Assembly: GCA_016342595.1 (NCBI GenBank)
Contig: JAEINY010000022.1
Coordinates: forward strand, 1-42,675
Source: Marinilabiliaceae bacterium
GTDB taxonomy: Bacteria > Bacteroidota > Bacteroidia > Bacteroidales > Marinilabiliaceae
Direction: 5' to 3'
DNA length: 42,675 bases
Shown: positions 31,100 to 39,899 of the stretch, one piece after another
Numbering within the stretch: position 1 is the first letter of the stretch
Layout: the number at the start of each line of letters is the position of its first letter
Notes under the pieces: generated by a model
Databases searched by the model: none
What the model saw: only the letters and a program-made list of their open reading frames with translations
Told to the model about the DNA's origin: nothing
Made by a program: the position numbers and the translations under genes

Positions 31100-31438
31100 A
31101 TGGAATCGACAAGACAGAAGAAGATATCACGTTTATTGTTAAAGGAAATTAGTGAGATATTTCAGCGTGAAGCACGGGAGGTCTCAATAGGGACGTTGGT
31201 GTCTGTTACAGTAGTGCGTATATCGCCTGATTTAGGGCTGGCCAAAGTATATTTAAGTATTTTCCCTACGGAAAGAAGCAAAGAGGTTCATGATAATATT
31301 AATGAACATACCTCTCAATTACGTTTTGCCTTAGGCAAGCGGGTTGGTAAGCAATTGCGAATTATTCCGGAGCTTCGCTTCTTTGTGGATGACACACTGG
31401 ATTATGTAGATAATATCGATCGATTGTTAAAAGAATAA
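31100..31438 (+). CDS. rbfA: 30S ribosome-binding factor A
   Basis: This 112-residue KH-fold protein helps the late maturation of the 30S subunit and the 16S rRNA 5' end, notably in the cold. Family features are the start MESTRQKKISRLLLKEISEI, the VTVVRISPDLGLAKVYLSIF strand region and the C-terminal RIIPELRFFVDDTLDYVDNI with the conserved P-x-L-x-F-x-x-D. The ATG at 31100 is chosen; the frame can be extended 29 codons upstream but the residues before it do not fit the family and lie in the leader. It is followed after 2 bases by a methyltransferase gene. Confidence 0.95.
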   Translation: MESTRQKKISRLLLKEISEIFQREAREVSIGTLVSVTVVRISPDLGLAKVYLSIFPTERSKEVHDNINEHTSQLRFALGKRVGKQLRIIPELRFFVDDTLDYVDNIDRLLKE

Positions 31439-31440
31439 GC

Positions 31441-32259
31441 ATGCAGTACGACCCCATTAAGCATTCATTAGGCAAGGTTTTTAATCAATCGCCTACGCTT
31501 CGTATTTTCTTTTATAAATTGCTGGATTTATTACTGTTGAGATCGTGGTACATTCGGCGGGAACTTAAAAATCAAGCGCGTAATAAACCCAATGAGGTGA
31601 ATGTGTTGGATGCGGGAAGTGGATTTGGTCAATACGATTATTACATGTCTTCGCTGGGGCCAAAATGGAGCATTACGGGTGTGGATGTGAAGGAGGAACA
31701 AATCACTGATTGTAATCAATTTTTTAGCCGCATTGGAAAAGGTGATCGCGTTCAATTTCAAAAGGGTGATTTAACGAAGTTTGTTCAATCGGAACAATAT
31801 GATTTGATTCTCTCGGTGGATGTAATGGAACATATTTTAGAAGATGAATTGGTCTTCCGGAATTTTTATGCTTCTATGAAGAAAGGTGGAACACTATTGA
31901 TTTCCACGCCTTCTGATCAAGGCGGATCAGATACGCATGAGCACGACCATGACGAGGTGCACGGTTTTATCGACGAACATGTAAGGGATGGTTATAATGC
32001 TGAGGACATAACAGAGAAGTTATTTAAGGCTGGTTTTAGAAATATCGAAACTAAATATACATACGGGCGTCCGGGTGGTCTCTCATGGAAACTTTCCATG
32101 AAGTATCCCATCTTAATGCTCAATAGAAGTAAACTCTTTTTCGTGTTTATTCCTTTTTATTACCTGTTGATTTATCCGGTAGCCTATCTGCTGAATGTGA
32201 TGGATGTGCGCGGGAAACATGAAAAAGGAACTGGTTTAATGGTGACAGCTTATAAATAA
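31441..32259 (+). CDS. Class I SAM-dependent methyltransferase
   Basis: This 272-residue methyltransferase has SAM motif I as VNVLDAGSGFGQYDYYM (about 54-70), the acidic motif II ITGVDVKEEQ (about 79-88), and the motif-IV-like region DLILSVDVMEHILED (about 122-136). The C-terminal part carries a hydrophobic segment (LFFVFIPFYYLLIYPVAYLL, about 230-250) which may attach it to the membrane; this suggests a lipid, quinone or polysaccharide substrate, though that is inference. It lies between rbfA and a LolC/E-like permease gene, and is tightly spaced with both (2 and 6 bases), an arrangement seen in other Bacteroidota. Confidence 0.85.
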   Translation: MQYDPIKHSLGKVFNQSPTLRIFFYKLLDLLLLRSWYIRRELKNQARNKPNEVNVLDAGSGFGQYDYYMSSLGPKWSITGVDVKEEQITDCNQFFSRIGKGDRVQFQKGDLTKFVQSEQYDLILSVDVMEHILEDELVFRNFYASMKKGGTLLISTPSDQGGSDTHEHDHDEVHGFIDEHVRDGYNAEDITEKLFKAGFRNIETKYTYGRPGGLSWKLSMKYPILMLNRSKLFFVFIPFYYLLIYPVAYLLNVMDVRGKHEKGTGLMVTAYK

Positions 32260-32265
32260 TTACTG

Positions 32266-33501
32266 ATGAATCTGGCCCTTCATATCGCAAAGCGCTACCT
32301 GATCGCAAAGAAATCACAAAACATCATTAATGTGATTTCCATGATTTCAGTTGTAGGAGTAGTAACAGGAAGCATGGCTTTACTTGTTGTGTTGTCTGTC
32401 TTTAACGGGCTAAATGGATTTATTGGGGATTTATTTGGGGCCTTTGATCCCGATTATAAAGTAGTGCCTGTCTCTGGTAAAGTCTTTTCGTTGGATTCGT
32501 TGGACGTGAAAGCCTTAAAAGATACAGAAGGCGTTCTTTTTATTTCTGAAATACTGGAAGATCAAGCGCTATTAAAATTTGGCAAACGACGTATGCCGGG
32601 GCAGGTCATGGGTGTTGATTGCTATTTCAAGCAAGTTAGTGGTGTTGATTCCATCATGGTTAATGGCCCGTTTCGGCTCCATGAAAAGGGTGAAAATCAA
32701 GGTGTGTTAGGAGCGATGCTGGCTGATCAGCTCAATGTGCGATTGAATTTTGTATCCCCCTTAGCCATGTATGTACCACGGCGAACAGGTTCGATTAATA
32801 TGATGCGACCGGAGAGTTCTTTTAATACGGAATACATCAGGCCAGCCGGCTTTTTTGCTGTGCGACAAAATGAATATGACGGGAAATATGTAATTGTTCA
32901 GATTGATCAGGCGCGCAAGCTTTTCGATTACGACTCTACGATGGTCTCATCCTTGGCCATTAAAGTGGATCCAAATATTGATGGAGAAAGGCTGCAGCAC
33001 GACCTTCAGAAAGTAGCCGGGCCTGGTGTGAAAGTTTTGAATAAAGAACAGCAGCACGAAGCATTTTACAAAATGATGAAAGTAGAAAAGTTGATGGCCT
33101 TTCTCATTCTCTCTTTTATTATGGTGATTGCTGCTTTCAATGTAATAGGAACGTTATCCATGTTAATCTATGAAAAGAAAGAGAGCATCTTCACGCTTAA
33201 AAGTATGGGGGCCGATCGAAAGTTAGTCACGCGCATTTTTCTTATAGAGGGTTGGCTCATTTCGTTGGTCGGTGTTTTTGTTGGGGTTTTGGTTGGTGTA
33301 TTGCTGGTGTGGGTTCAACAGTATTTTGGTGTGATAAAGTTCCAGGGAGGTGGCACCTATCTGATGCCGGCCTATCCTGTAAAACTTCAACTTATGGATG
33401 TGTTATTGGTTGTGGCAACGGTTTCAATCATTGGTTTTCTAGCTGCTTGGTATCCGGTACGAGTCATTGTCAAGCGTTATTTTTCTTCTGTCGGACTGTA
33501 G
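32266..33501 (+). CDS. LolC/LolE-like ABC transporter permease (MacB/FtsX family)
   Basis: This 411-residue inner-membrane protein belongs to the type VII ABC permeases. One N-terminal helix (about 19-45; SQNIINVISMISVVGVVTGSM, with the LolC/E-type 'I-S-x-I-S-h-h-G-h-x-x-G' pattern) is followed by a periplasmic MacB-type domain (about 50-260) and three C-terminal helices (about 275-300, 325-350, 370-395) with the coupling pattern SILTLKSMGA (here SIFTLKSMGADRKLVTRIF). In the family it helps extract lipoproteins or expel substrates together with an ATPase that is not encoded here. Its end overlaps the dusB gene by 25 bases in convergent orientation. Confidence 0.92.
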   Translation: MNLALHIAKRYLIAKKSQNIINVISMISVVGVVTGSMALLVVLSVFNGLNGFIGDLFGAFDPDYKVVPVSGKVFSLDSLDVKALKDTEGVLFISEILEDQALLKFGKRRMPGQVMGVDCYFKQVSGVDSIMVNGPFRLHEKGENQGVLGAMLADQLNVRLNFVSPLAMYVPRRTGSINMMRPESSFNTEYIRPAGFFAVRQNEYDGKYVIVQIDQARKLFDYDSTMVSSLAIKVDPNIDGERLQHDLQKVAGPGVKVLNKEQQHEAFYKMMKVEKLMAFLILSFIMVIAAFNVIGTLSMLIYEKKESIFTLKSMGADRKLVTRIFLIEGWLISLVGVFVGVLVGVLLVWVQQYFGVIKFQGGGTYLMPAYPVKLQLMDVLLVVATVSIIGFLAAWYPVRVIVKRYFSSVGL

Positions 33502-34478
33502 TATCCTGCGTAGGTTCTTTTTATTTCTTCAAAAACATTTTTTAATTCTTCAACAGTGTTTGATCGCAACATTTTCGTTCGCAGTGGTCGAAAATCTGGC
33601 AGGTTTTTAAAGCTCACAGCCATATGTCGTCGCATGTGCAAAATGCCTCGTCGCTCATCCAGCCAATTAATAGATCGGTGTAAGTGATCCATCAACATTT
33701 CAATATGCTCATTGATGGAGGGTGCCGGCAGGCATTCTCCAGTGTTTAAATAATGTTTAATCTCTTTAAATATCCAAGGACGACCAATGCTTGGACGACC
33801 TATCATTAATGCATCAACTCCGTATTTATCAAGATAGGATTTGGCTTTCAGGGGTCCTGTAATATCACCATTCCCGATTATTGGGATGTTCATCCGTGGA
33901 TTGTTTTTCACTTCACCGATCAATGTCCAATCCGCCTCGCCCGTGTACATTTGAGAACGGGTGCGCCCATGAATGGTAAGCGCCAAAATGCCAACATCCT
34001 GCAAACGTTCAGCCACATCAACGATCACTTTTGTTTTTTCATCCCACCCCAAGCGGGTTTTGACTGTCACCGGCAGATTCACTGCTTTTACAATCTTCTC
34101 TGTCATTTCCACCATTTTGGGGATGTCTCTTAACATCCCTGAACCAGCTCCTTTGCGTGCTATTTTTTTCACCGGACAACCAAAATTGATGTCTATTAAT
34201 TCAGGTTGACTCTGTTCTGCTATCTTCGCTGCTTCTACCATGGCATCAATGTCCTTGCCATATAACTGAATTCCAACCGGACGTTCTTCGTCAAAAAGGG
34301 TTAGTTTTTGTTTGGTCCGGCTAATATCCTGAATTAAGGCGTCGGCCGATACAAATTCAGTATACATCATATCAGCACCATATTTTTTACACAATAGCCG
34401 GAACGAAGGATCCGTCACATCTTCCATTGGTGCTAATAGTAAAGGGTGTTTCCCAAGTTCAAGAGATCCTATCTTCAC
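33477..34478 (-). CDS. dusB: tRNA-dihydrouridine synthase, DusB family
   Basis: This 333-residue FMN enzyme reduces uridine to dihydrouridine in the D-loop of tRNA using NADPH. The barrel starts LLLAPMEDVTDPSFRLLCKK, the catalytic cysteine is C101 in IDINFGCPVKKI, and the FMN-phosphate loop is found in GNGDITGPLKAKSYL and GVDALMIGRPSIGRPWIF. TVKTRLGWD and LTIHGRTRSQMYTG are also standard motifs of the Dus family. Length is normal. The gene overlaps the convergent permease gene by 25 bases at the 3' ends, so transcripts of both strands would be antisense there. Its promoter lies in 34479-34626, which it shares with the divergent kinase gene. Confidence 0.96.
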   Translation of the reverse strand: MKIGSLELGKHPLLLAPMEDVTDPSFRLLCKKYGADMMYTEFVSADALIQDISRTKQKLTLFDEERPVGIQLYGKDIDAMVEAAKIAEQSQPELIDINFGCPVKKIARKGAGSGMLRDIPKMVEMTEKIVKAVNLPVTVKTRLGWDEKTKVIVDVAERLQDVGILALTIHGRTRSQMYTGEADWTLIGEVKNNPRMNIPIIGNGDITGPLKAKSYLDKYGVDALMIGRPSIGRPWIFKEIKHYLNTGECLPAPSINEHIEMLMDHLHRSINWLDERRGILHMRRHMAVSFKNLPDFRPLRTKMLRSNTVEELKNVFEEIKRTYAGYYSPTEEK

Positions 34479-34626
34479 AGTTCAATAATTTTGTGCAAAT
34501 ATAGCAGTAAAACAAATTATATAGACAGATAATTAACAGGCTGTGGATAAAACGGTTTATAACTAATCACATAAATTATTTTAAAATGTATTATAATTTT
34601 ATATTTTGCTAATATCAACTTTTAGT

Positions 34627-36597
34627 ATGGAAAGATATCTATTGATTTTTTGTTATTTAAGTGCCTTAGTGAGCTGTGAGTTCAAAAATGAACCCGAAGT
34701 AATACAACTTGAACAAGCAGAGGAGAATTTGATGAATACAGATTCTGTGGTGGTGGCGCAGTTGATTCAGCAATCTCAGGATGTGTTCGCAGCCAGCCAA
34801 TCCAATACCAAAGCATTTGACGATTACTTAAGAGAAGCGGAACAGTTGGCTTTAGAGAATCATTACAGTTATCTTTTGTTTGAGATCTACAACCTTATCG
34901 GCCAACGCTTGCGTAATCAGTCATTCTATCCTCAGGCAATGCAATATCATAAAAAAGCATTGGAGATAGCCGGGGTGCTAAATGATGATTGTTTGTTGAG
35001 TGAAGTACACAATCTTATTGGGGTCGTTTATCGGCGGATTGATGAGAATAGTAAAGCACTGGAAATGCACATGAAAGCATTGCAATATGCCGAAGAATGT
35101 GGTCGTTATTTCAATAATAGTGTGGCCTTGAATGGGATAGGAAATGTGAGTTTGAACCTGCAGCGTTATCGATCAGCTATTGAGTATTTCCGAAAAGCCA
35201 ATTTGATATCTGAACAGGAAGGTAACCTTTTGGGAATGGCCATTAATGTAAATAATATTGGAGAAGCGTTTTTAAATTTGAATGAACCGGATTCAGCTTT
35301 GCATTACTTTTTTAAATCATTGGATTATAATTCGGAGATTGGTTCCAGGGTAGGCCAATCCATCTGTTTTAATAGTATTGGTGATGCTTATGCGTCAAAG
35401 CATCAAAATCGTCTGGCGCTCGATTATTTATTAAAAGCATTGGAGATTAATCTGGAGGAAGGTGATAGGATGTATATCGCTGTAAGCTATATGCATATTG
35501 GAGAGGCTTATTTAAATGATAACCATTTAACTGCAGCCATTGAGTATTTACGTCAGGGACTTGAAGTAGCCCGAAAGATTGGTTCAAAGTTTGTCATGGA
35601 GAAAGCCTCTAAGCTATTGGCTGAAGTGTACGAGAAAAATGGTAATACACTATTGGCATTGAAGTATTTTAAGCAGGGAGCTGCGTACAAGGATAGTTTG
35701 ATTAATGAAAAGAATATATTTCATTTGTCTACCATGGAGGCCGTTTATGAACAACAGGCTCAACAGAGTCAGATCGATCAGCTAAGTAGCGAAGCTTTAA
35801 TTCAAAACGCGAAATTAACTAAGCAAAAAGTTTGGTTATGGAGTGCACTGTGCTTTGTTTTGGTAATGGTAGTGATAACAAGTTTGATGATTCGGCAGGG
35901 GCGGTTGAAGCACAAGAACCGGGCACTTGTTTTTCATCAGCGTTTATTGCGTTCGCAGATGAATCCTCATTTTATTTTTAATGCCTTAAGTGCTATTCAG
36001 GTCTTTATTCTTGAAAATGATATGGAGAAATCCAGCCGTTTTTTATCGGATTTTGCAAAGTTGATGAGGCAGGTTCTGAAAAGCAGTAATTATGAATACA
36101 TTTCATTAAAGGATGAATTGGAAATGTTGCATTATTACATGAATTTGCAGAAATTGAGGTTCATCACTCCATTTGATTACAAAATTGAGGTGGATTCGGA
36201 ATTGGATAAAAGTAAAGTATTGGTGTTGCCAATGTTGGTTCAACCTTTTGTTGAGAATTCTATTGAGCATGGTTTAAGGCCTTTGGGCGGGGGAGGCAAT
36301 ATTGTAATTCGGTTCAAAAAGAGGTCAAAAGGTATTACTATAGAGGTGGATGATAATGGGATCGGAATTGATTATTCAGATCGTATTGGTAGCAGAGCGG
36401 ATAAACATGAATCGTTGGCTTTGAAAATAACTAAAGAACGTTTGGATGCCTTAGAGAAAGATTCAAGGAAGAAAGCGGTTTTTGAAATTTTTGATAAAAA
36501 AAGTATTGATCCCTTTGACCAGGGAACACTGGTGCGATTTAAATTGCCAATTGTATATTACGATAGAAACCCCAAAATACTGCAAGGAGATGATTAA
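34627..36597 (+). CDS. TPR-containing LytS-type sensor histidine kinase
   Basis: This 656-residue kinase senses through an array of tetratricopeptide repeats (about residues 75-365; repeated pattern 'A..h..KAL.h....' as in ALEMHMKALQYAEECG, SIGDAYASKHQNRLALDYLL). A single helix (VWLWSALCFVLVMVVITSLM, about 402-421) is followed by the His_kinase module: H448 in SQMNPHFIFNALSAIQ, N544 in PFVENSIEHG, and a complete DDNGIGID ATP-lid motif. The N-terminus has a signal with lipobox-like LVSC (C17). I take the ATG at 34627; a TTG seven codons earlier is possible. Its end overlaps the next gene by 8 bases, so kinase and regulator are coupled. Confidence 0.93.
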   Translation: MERYLLIFCYLSALVSCEFKNEPEVIQLEQAEENLMNTDSVVVAQLIQQSQDVFAASQSNTKAFDDYLREAEQLALENHYSYLLFEIYNLIGQRLRNQSFYPQAMQYHKKALEIAGVLNDDCLLSEVHNLIGVVYRRIDENSKALEMHMKALQYAEECGRYFNNSVALNGIGNVSLNLQRYRSAIEYFRKANLISEQEGNLLGMAINVNNIGEAFLNLNEPDSALHYFFKSLDYNSEIGSRVGQSICFNSIGDAYASKHQNRLALDYLLKALEINLEEGDRMYIAVSYMHIGEAYLNDNHLTAAIEYLRQGLEVARKIGSKFVMEKASKLLAEVYEKNGNTLLALKYFKQGAAYKDSLINEKNIFHLSTMEAVYEQQAQQSQIDQLSSEALIQNAKLTKQKVWLWSALCFVLVMVVITSLMIRQGRLKHKNRALVFHQRLLRSQMNPHFIFNALSAIQVFILENDMEKSSRFLSDFAKLMRQVLKSSNYEYISLKDELEMLHYYMNLQKLRFITPFDYKIEVDSELDKSKVLVLPMLVQPFVENSIEHGLRPLGGGGNIVIRFKKRSKGITIEVDDNGIGIDYSDRIGSRADKHESLALKITKERLDALEKDSRKKAVFEIFDKKSIDPFDQGTLVRFKLPIVYYDRNPKILQGDD

Positions 36598-37360
36598 GGT
36601 ACTTATTGTTGAAGATGATTTATATAATCAAAGAGCGGTAGAGAAAATTATTAGTGATAATTTCCCGGAAATTGAAATTATCGGTAAAGCCACTGGCGTT
36701 CAGGAGTCATTAAGTATCATAAATCAACATTTACCTGATCTGTTAGTTTTAGATATCCATTTGATGGATGGCACAGCCTTTGATCTCATTCGTCAAACTG
36801 AAGGATATGAATATAAGATCGTTTTCATGTCGGCCTTTCATGAATATGCCTTAGAGGCTCTTCGTTTTTCTTCAGTAGAGTTTGTATACAAGCCATTCGA
36901 TGTAAATGAAATGGTGGTCGCTGTTGATAAGGCTATAGATGAATTGCAGGATGTTTCGTATCGTCAAAAACTGGAGACCTTATTTAGTAATATGGATATT
37001 AATCAGGAAGGGAAGCAGTTGGTTTTGCAGGGTGTGAATAATATAAAGGTCTGCCATGTGAATGAAATAGTTTGGGGTAAGGCCATTACCGGAGGGGCTA
37101 ATTTTTATTTTGAAGATGGAAGTTACTTTTTTGCCATCAAACCATTGCGTCGTTATGAAGCCATTCTTGAAGGGTATGGGTTCTTTCGGTGTCATCCACA
37201 TTATCTGATTAACCTCAATCAAATTAAAGAAATAAATGAAAATTTGCTGCGTATTCGCTTGTCCAATGATGATGAAGTGTTGTACGAAGTCCGTCGTTTT
37301 CATGCATTGAAAGAAAAAATTAGTCAACGGTTGGAAATGCAGAAAATTCTGCAGCAGTAG
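36590..37360 (+). CDS. LytTR-family response regulator
   Basis: This 256-residue response regulator is the partner of the preceding kinase. Receiver features: acidic pair in IVEDDLYN, phosphoacceptor D55 in LLVLDIHLMDG, and the Lys in VYKPFDVNEM. The second half is a LytTR DNA-binding domain (IVWGKAITGGANFYFEDG, FFRCHPHYLINLNQIKEI). The ATG at 36590 lies 2-3 bases after AAGGAG and within the kinase's last codons; a start further upstream would force a long shadow extension. The receiver/LytTR layout equals that of the regulator at 1-744, but the two differ in sequence and have different kinases, so they are separate systems. Confidence 0.95.
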   Translation: MIKVLIVEDDLYNQRAVEKIISDNFPEIEIIGKATGVQESLSIINQHLPDLLVLDIHLMDGTAFDLIRQTEGYEYKIVFMSAFHEYALEALRFSSVEFVYKPFDVNEMVVAVDKAIDELQDVSYRQKLETLFSNMDINQEGKQLVLQGVNNIKVCHVNEIVWGKAITGGANFYFEDGSYFFAIKPLRRYEAILEGYGFFRCHPHYLINLNQIKEINENLLRIRLSNDDEVLYEVRRFHALKEKISQRLEMQKILQQ

Positions 37361-37489
37361 TAAGTCGTTATTGGTAATTTTTTTAAAAAGTAAAAACAAC
37401 ACTTTTCATATAACCTTTTTGACAAATATCCAGTATTAATTGACGAATGGTTAATATTTGTAGTCGGAGCTTTATGAAAGGTGTGTGAT

Positions 37490-38620
37490 ATGTTACGTAG
37501 GTGTTGTTTTTTTGTTCTCTCTCTTTGTGTTTGTCTAAGTTCGTTTGGTCAGCTTGATCAAAAATGGAAGTATTATTATCCGGAATTTAAAAACAATGCC
37601 GAAAGTGGGTTGTATTTTAGATTAGAGAATAATAACTTCGTGAAGAACAACGAGTATTTTGGTGAATATACCGAAGGGTATACCTTGATGGGTTACGCTG
37701 TTCAGCCTTCTGTAATGTATTATGCCGGATCACGTTTGCGGGTAAAGGCTGGGTTGCATCTGTTGAAGTATAGTGGTGTGTCTGAGTTTACTGTAGTGTT
37801 ACCTATCTTTTCCGTTCATGCGCAACTTACAGATAAGTTAGATTTAATAATGGGTGGATTAAAAGGGGATGTACATCACCGATTAATTGAACCTGTTTTT
37901 GACACAGAGTATCAATATACGCGGCCCGTTGAAAATGGATTTCAGTTTGTTTTTCAAGGAGATAAATTGTGGTTGGATTCGTGGTTGGATTGGGAACAAT
38001 TTATTTTTCCGGGTGATAATAAACCGGAAAAGTTTACTGCAGGTATCAGTAGTGAATATCGATTTACCAATGCAGGCTCAGAATTCGAAGTGACGATGCC
38101 TGTTCAGTTGATTGCCACTCATTTGGGCGGTCAAATCAGTGATTTTTCTGAATCCATGCAATCTTTAGCTAATATTGTTTCCGGCATTAAGTTGAGCAAG
38201 GATGTGGGGGATGGCTTTATCCAACGTGTTGGTGTTTCTACGTATTTTGCCATGTATAAGGATCTGACAAAGCAGTCAGGTTGGGATTTTCACACCGGAG
38301 ATGCTGTTTACCCCGTCGCTGAAGTGGATTATAAGTATGGTAGTTTCATGGTCGGTTATTGGCATGCGCGTAATTTCCTGGCGCCTAAAGGAAGTCATGT
38401 CTTTCAATCTGTATCGGACTATAAAGAGGGGTATTATTCGAAGTATCGAAATCTGTTGACAACGAAATTTAGTTTCACTAAGACTTTTATGAAGCAGATT
38501 AAGTTTAGTGCCATGGTGGAAACTTATTATGACGTTCCTGCTTCCCAATTTGAATATTCTTATGGAATCAATCTGGTTTTCACGCCCAACTTCTTCATTT
38601 CAAAAATATCTTTTGATTAG
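37490..38620 (+). CDS. Hypothetical outer-membrane beta-barrel protein
   Basis: This 376-residue protein has a signal peptide (MLRRCCFFVLSLCVCLSSFG) and then a strand-rich sequence with alternating hydrophobic and polar residues and many aromatic pairs (YYYPEF, VMYYAGSRLRVKAGLHLLKY, GSFMVGYWHARNFLAPKG, YSYGINLVFTPNFFISKISF); the C-terminal residues F-D end the last strand. No plug, SusD or OmpA domain is seen. I do not recognise the family beyond a general porin-like barrel. It lies 129 bases after the LytTR regulator on the same strand and may be its target. The ATG at 37490 is preferred to the GTG at 37481. Confidence 0.78.
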   Translation: MLRRCCFFVLSLCVCLSSFGQLDQKWKYYYPEFKNNAESGLYFRLENNNFVKNNEYFGEYTEGYTLMGYAVQPSVMYYAGSRLRVKAGLHLLKYSGVSEFTVVLPIFSVHAQLTDKLDLIMGGLKGDVHHRLIEPVFDTEYQYTRPVENGFQFVFQGDKLWLDSWLDWEQFIFPGDNKPEKFTAGISSEYRFTNAGSEFEVTMPVQLIATHLGGQISDFSESMQSLANIVSGIKLSKDVGDGFIQRVGVSTYFAMYKDLTKQSGWDFHTGDAVYPVAEVDYKYGSFMVGYWHARNFLAPKGSHVFQSVSDYKEGYYSKYRNLLTTKFSFTKTFMKQIKFSAMVETYYDVPASQFEYSYGINLVFTPNFFISKISFD

Positions 38621-38652
38621 AATTATTTGATTTTTTTGTCATTTGTATAGTG

Positions 38653-39192
38653 CTATATTAAGCTGAATCGCCAGGGTTTCAGACGCCATTCGTTAGGCGC
38701 ATAGTCAATGCCAATTCTTACTGACGATTTGTATGCGTGGGTGTTTTGTGTCGGTTTTTCCAGCCATAGTCGCCTGGATGTATTTAAATCTTCCTCATAA
38801 AATGATTGGTCAAGGTTAAGTTGTTTTCCAATCCGACCAGGGCCATTGATAGCGCTTAATCCTCGAATCAAAACTGCCTGAGGCTGATCTCTTTTTCCGG
38901 TTACAATATTGAGAAGCCAGTACATGCCGTATATCAAATATACGTATATGTAACCCCCTTGTCTGTACATGACTTCTGTTCGTGGGGTTCGTCCCTTGCT
39001 GGCGTGACAGGCTCTGTCTTCTTCGCCTTTATAAGCTTCAGTCTCAGTGATGATCCATCTGGAGATAGTGTTATCTTCAAATTGGCGGACCAGAACTTTG
39101 CCCAAAAGATCAGGAGCTACTTCTAATACGTCCCGGGTAAAAAAGTTACGATGCAGTCGGATGCCAGTCGTATCAATACTCAATTTTGTCAT
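38653..39192 (-). CDS. 3-methyladenine DNA glycosylase (AAG/MPG family)
   Basis: This 179-residue monofunctional glycosylase cuts alkylated purines out of DNA. The AAG signature is complete: WIITETEAYKGEEDRACHAS (catalytic glutamate in ETEAY), then RTEVMYRQGGYIYVYLIYGM (the wedge tyrosine region) and LLNIVTGKRDQPQAVLIRGL (active-site asparagine region), and GPGRIGKQLNLD. Length is somewhat shorter than most homologues (about 190-200), because the C-terminus stops soon after RIGIDYAPNEWRLKPWRFSL. Its ATG overlaps the end of the guanine deaminase gene by 20 bases. It is convergent with the outer-membrane barrel gene, 32 bases away. Confidence 0.94.
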   Translation of the reverse strand: MTKLSIDTTGIRLHRNFFTRDVLEVAPDLLGKVLVRQFEDNTISRWIITETEAYKGEEDRACHASKGRTPRTEVMYRQGGYIYVYLIYGMYWLLNIVTGKRDQPQAVLIRGLSAINGPGRIGKQLNLDQSFYEEDLNTSRRLWLEKPTQNTHAYKSSVRIGIDYAPNEWRLKPWRFSLI

Positions 39193-39649
39193 CTGATGCT
39201 GCCCAGCTACTAAAGGTACTGATTGCTTCTAGTTTTAATAATTGTTGAGTTGGGATTTTGCGTGCCGCCAGTGGTTTTTTAATCTCGTCATAAATAAACT
39301 GATCGTCGAAACCAATCTGCGCCGCATCTTTTTTTGCATTGCCATAATAGATGGTTGAAATGCGTGCCCAATAAATGGCTCCCAGACACATTGGGCAGGG
39401 TTCACAGGACGTGTAAATGGAGCAATTACTTAAGTCAAATGTTTTTAAATGCAGGGCTGCCTCTCGAATGGCATTTACTTCAGCATGAGCAGTGGGGTCG
39501 CTATTGGCAGTAACTCTATTGACACCTCTTCCAATTATCTCATTGTCTTGGACAATAATTGCGCCAAAAGGGCCGCCACCATTTTTTATATTATTATTGG
39601 CTAGGCGAATGGCTTCTCGCATATAGTTTGAGTGTAGGTCTGTATCCAT
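39173..39649 (-). CDS. guaD: Guanine deaminase-like nucleoside deaminase (GuaD family)
   Basis: This 158-residue zinc enzyme of the cytidine-deaminase fold most likely turns guanine into xanthine. The zinc ligands are H55 in TAHAEVNAIREA, C85 and C88 in SCEPCPMCLGAIYW, and the proton shuttle is E57. Positions are two residues later than in Bacillus subtilis GuaD (H53, C83, C86), and the C-terminal DDQFIYDEIKKP is specific to GuaD-like members rather than to TadA. I chose the ATG at 39649; the frame reaches 39742 but the added residues do not fit. It overlaps the glycosylase gene by 20 bases, so both are made from one message. Confidence 0.9.
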   Translation of the reverse strand: MDTDLHSNYMREAIRLANNNIKNGGGPFGAIIVQDNEIIGRGVNRVTANSDPTAHAEVNAIREAALHLKTFDLSNCSIYTSCEPCPMCLGAIYWARISTIYYGNAKKDAAQIGFDDQFIYDEIKKPLAARKIPTQQLLKLEAISTFSSWAASDDKIEY

Positions 39650-39728
39650 CTGAAAACAAAATTTGAACATCCAATTTGAAGAAATTATTTGTATTTGACA
39701 ACATTTGAATCGTTTTTTGTCTGGATTA

Positions 39729-39760
39729 TTGGCATATACCAAAAATTAGCGGTACTTTTG
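39729..39760 (+). promoter_or_regulatory. Distal promoter of the rplM-rpsI operon
   Basis: TTGG (39729-39732) and TACTTTTG (39753-39760) match the Bacteroidota -33/-7 pattern with a 20-base spacer. It predicts a start near 39766 and a leader of about 135 bases before the rplM GTG. The guaD promoter on the opposite strand must lie close by. Confidence 0.7.
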
Positions 39761-39849
39761 CGGCCGATTATTATCCGAGCCTAAAGGTATTGGCATCTAA
39801 AATTTGGTGGTAAAAAGGGTGGGACCGGCTTACGATCATTTAGGTAAAG

Positions 39850-39857
39850 TACCTTTG
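39850..39857 (+). promoter_or_regulatory. Second -7-like element upstream of rplM
   Basis: TACCTTTG is also a perfect TAnnTTTG match, 42 bases before the rplM start codon. No -33 TTTG is at the usual spacing, so it is either a second, weaker promoter or chance. AAAGTACC (39846-39853) is the inverted copy of GGTACTTT (39751-39758) at the distal promoter, so a long-range stem is possible. Confidence 0.4.
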
Positions 39858-39899
39858 CAAACTGTTTTAATAATAAGTCTAATTAAACAAAGGAAGACT

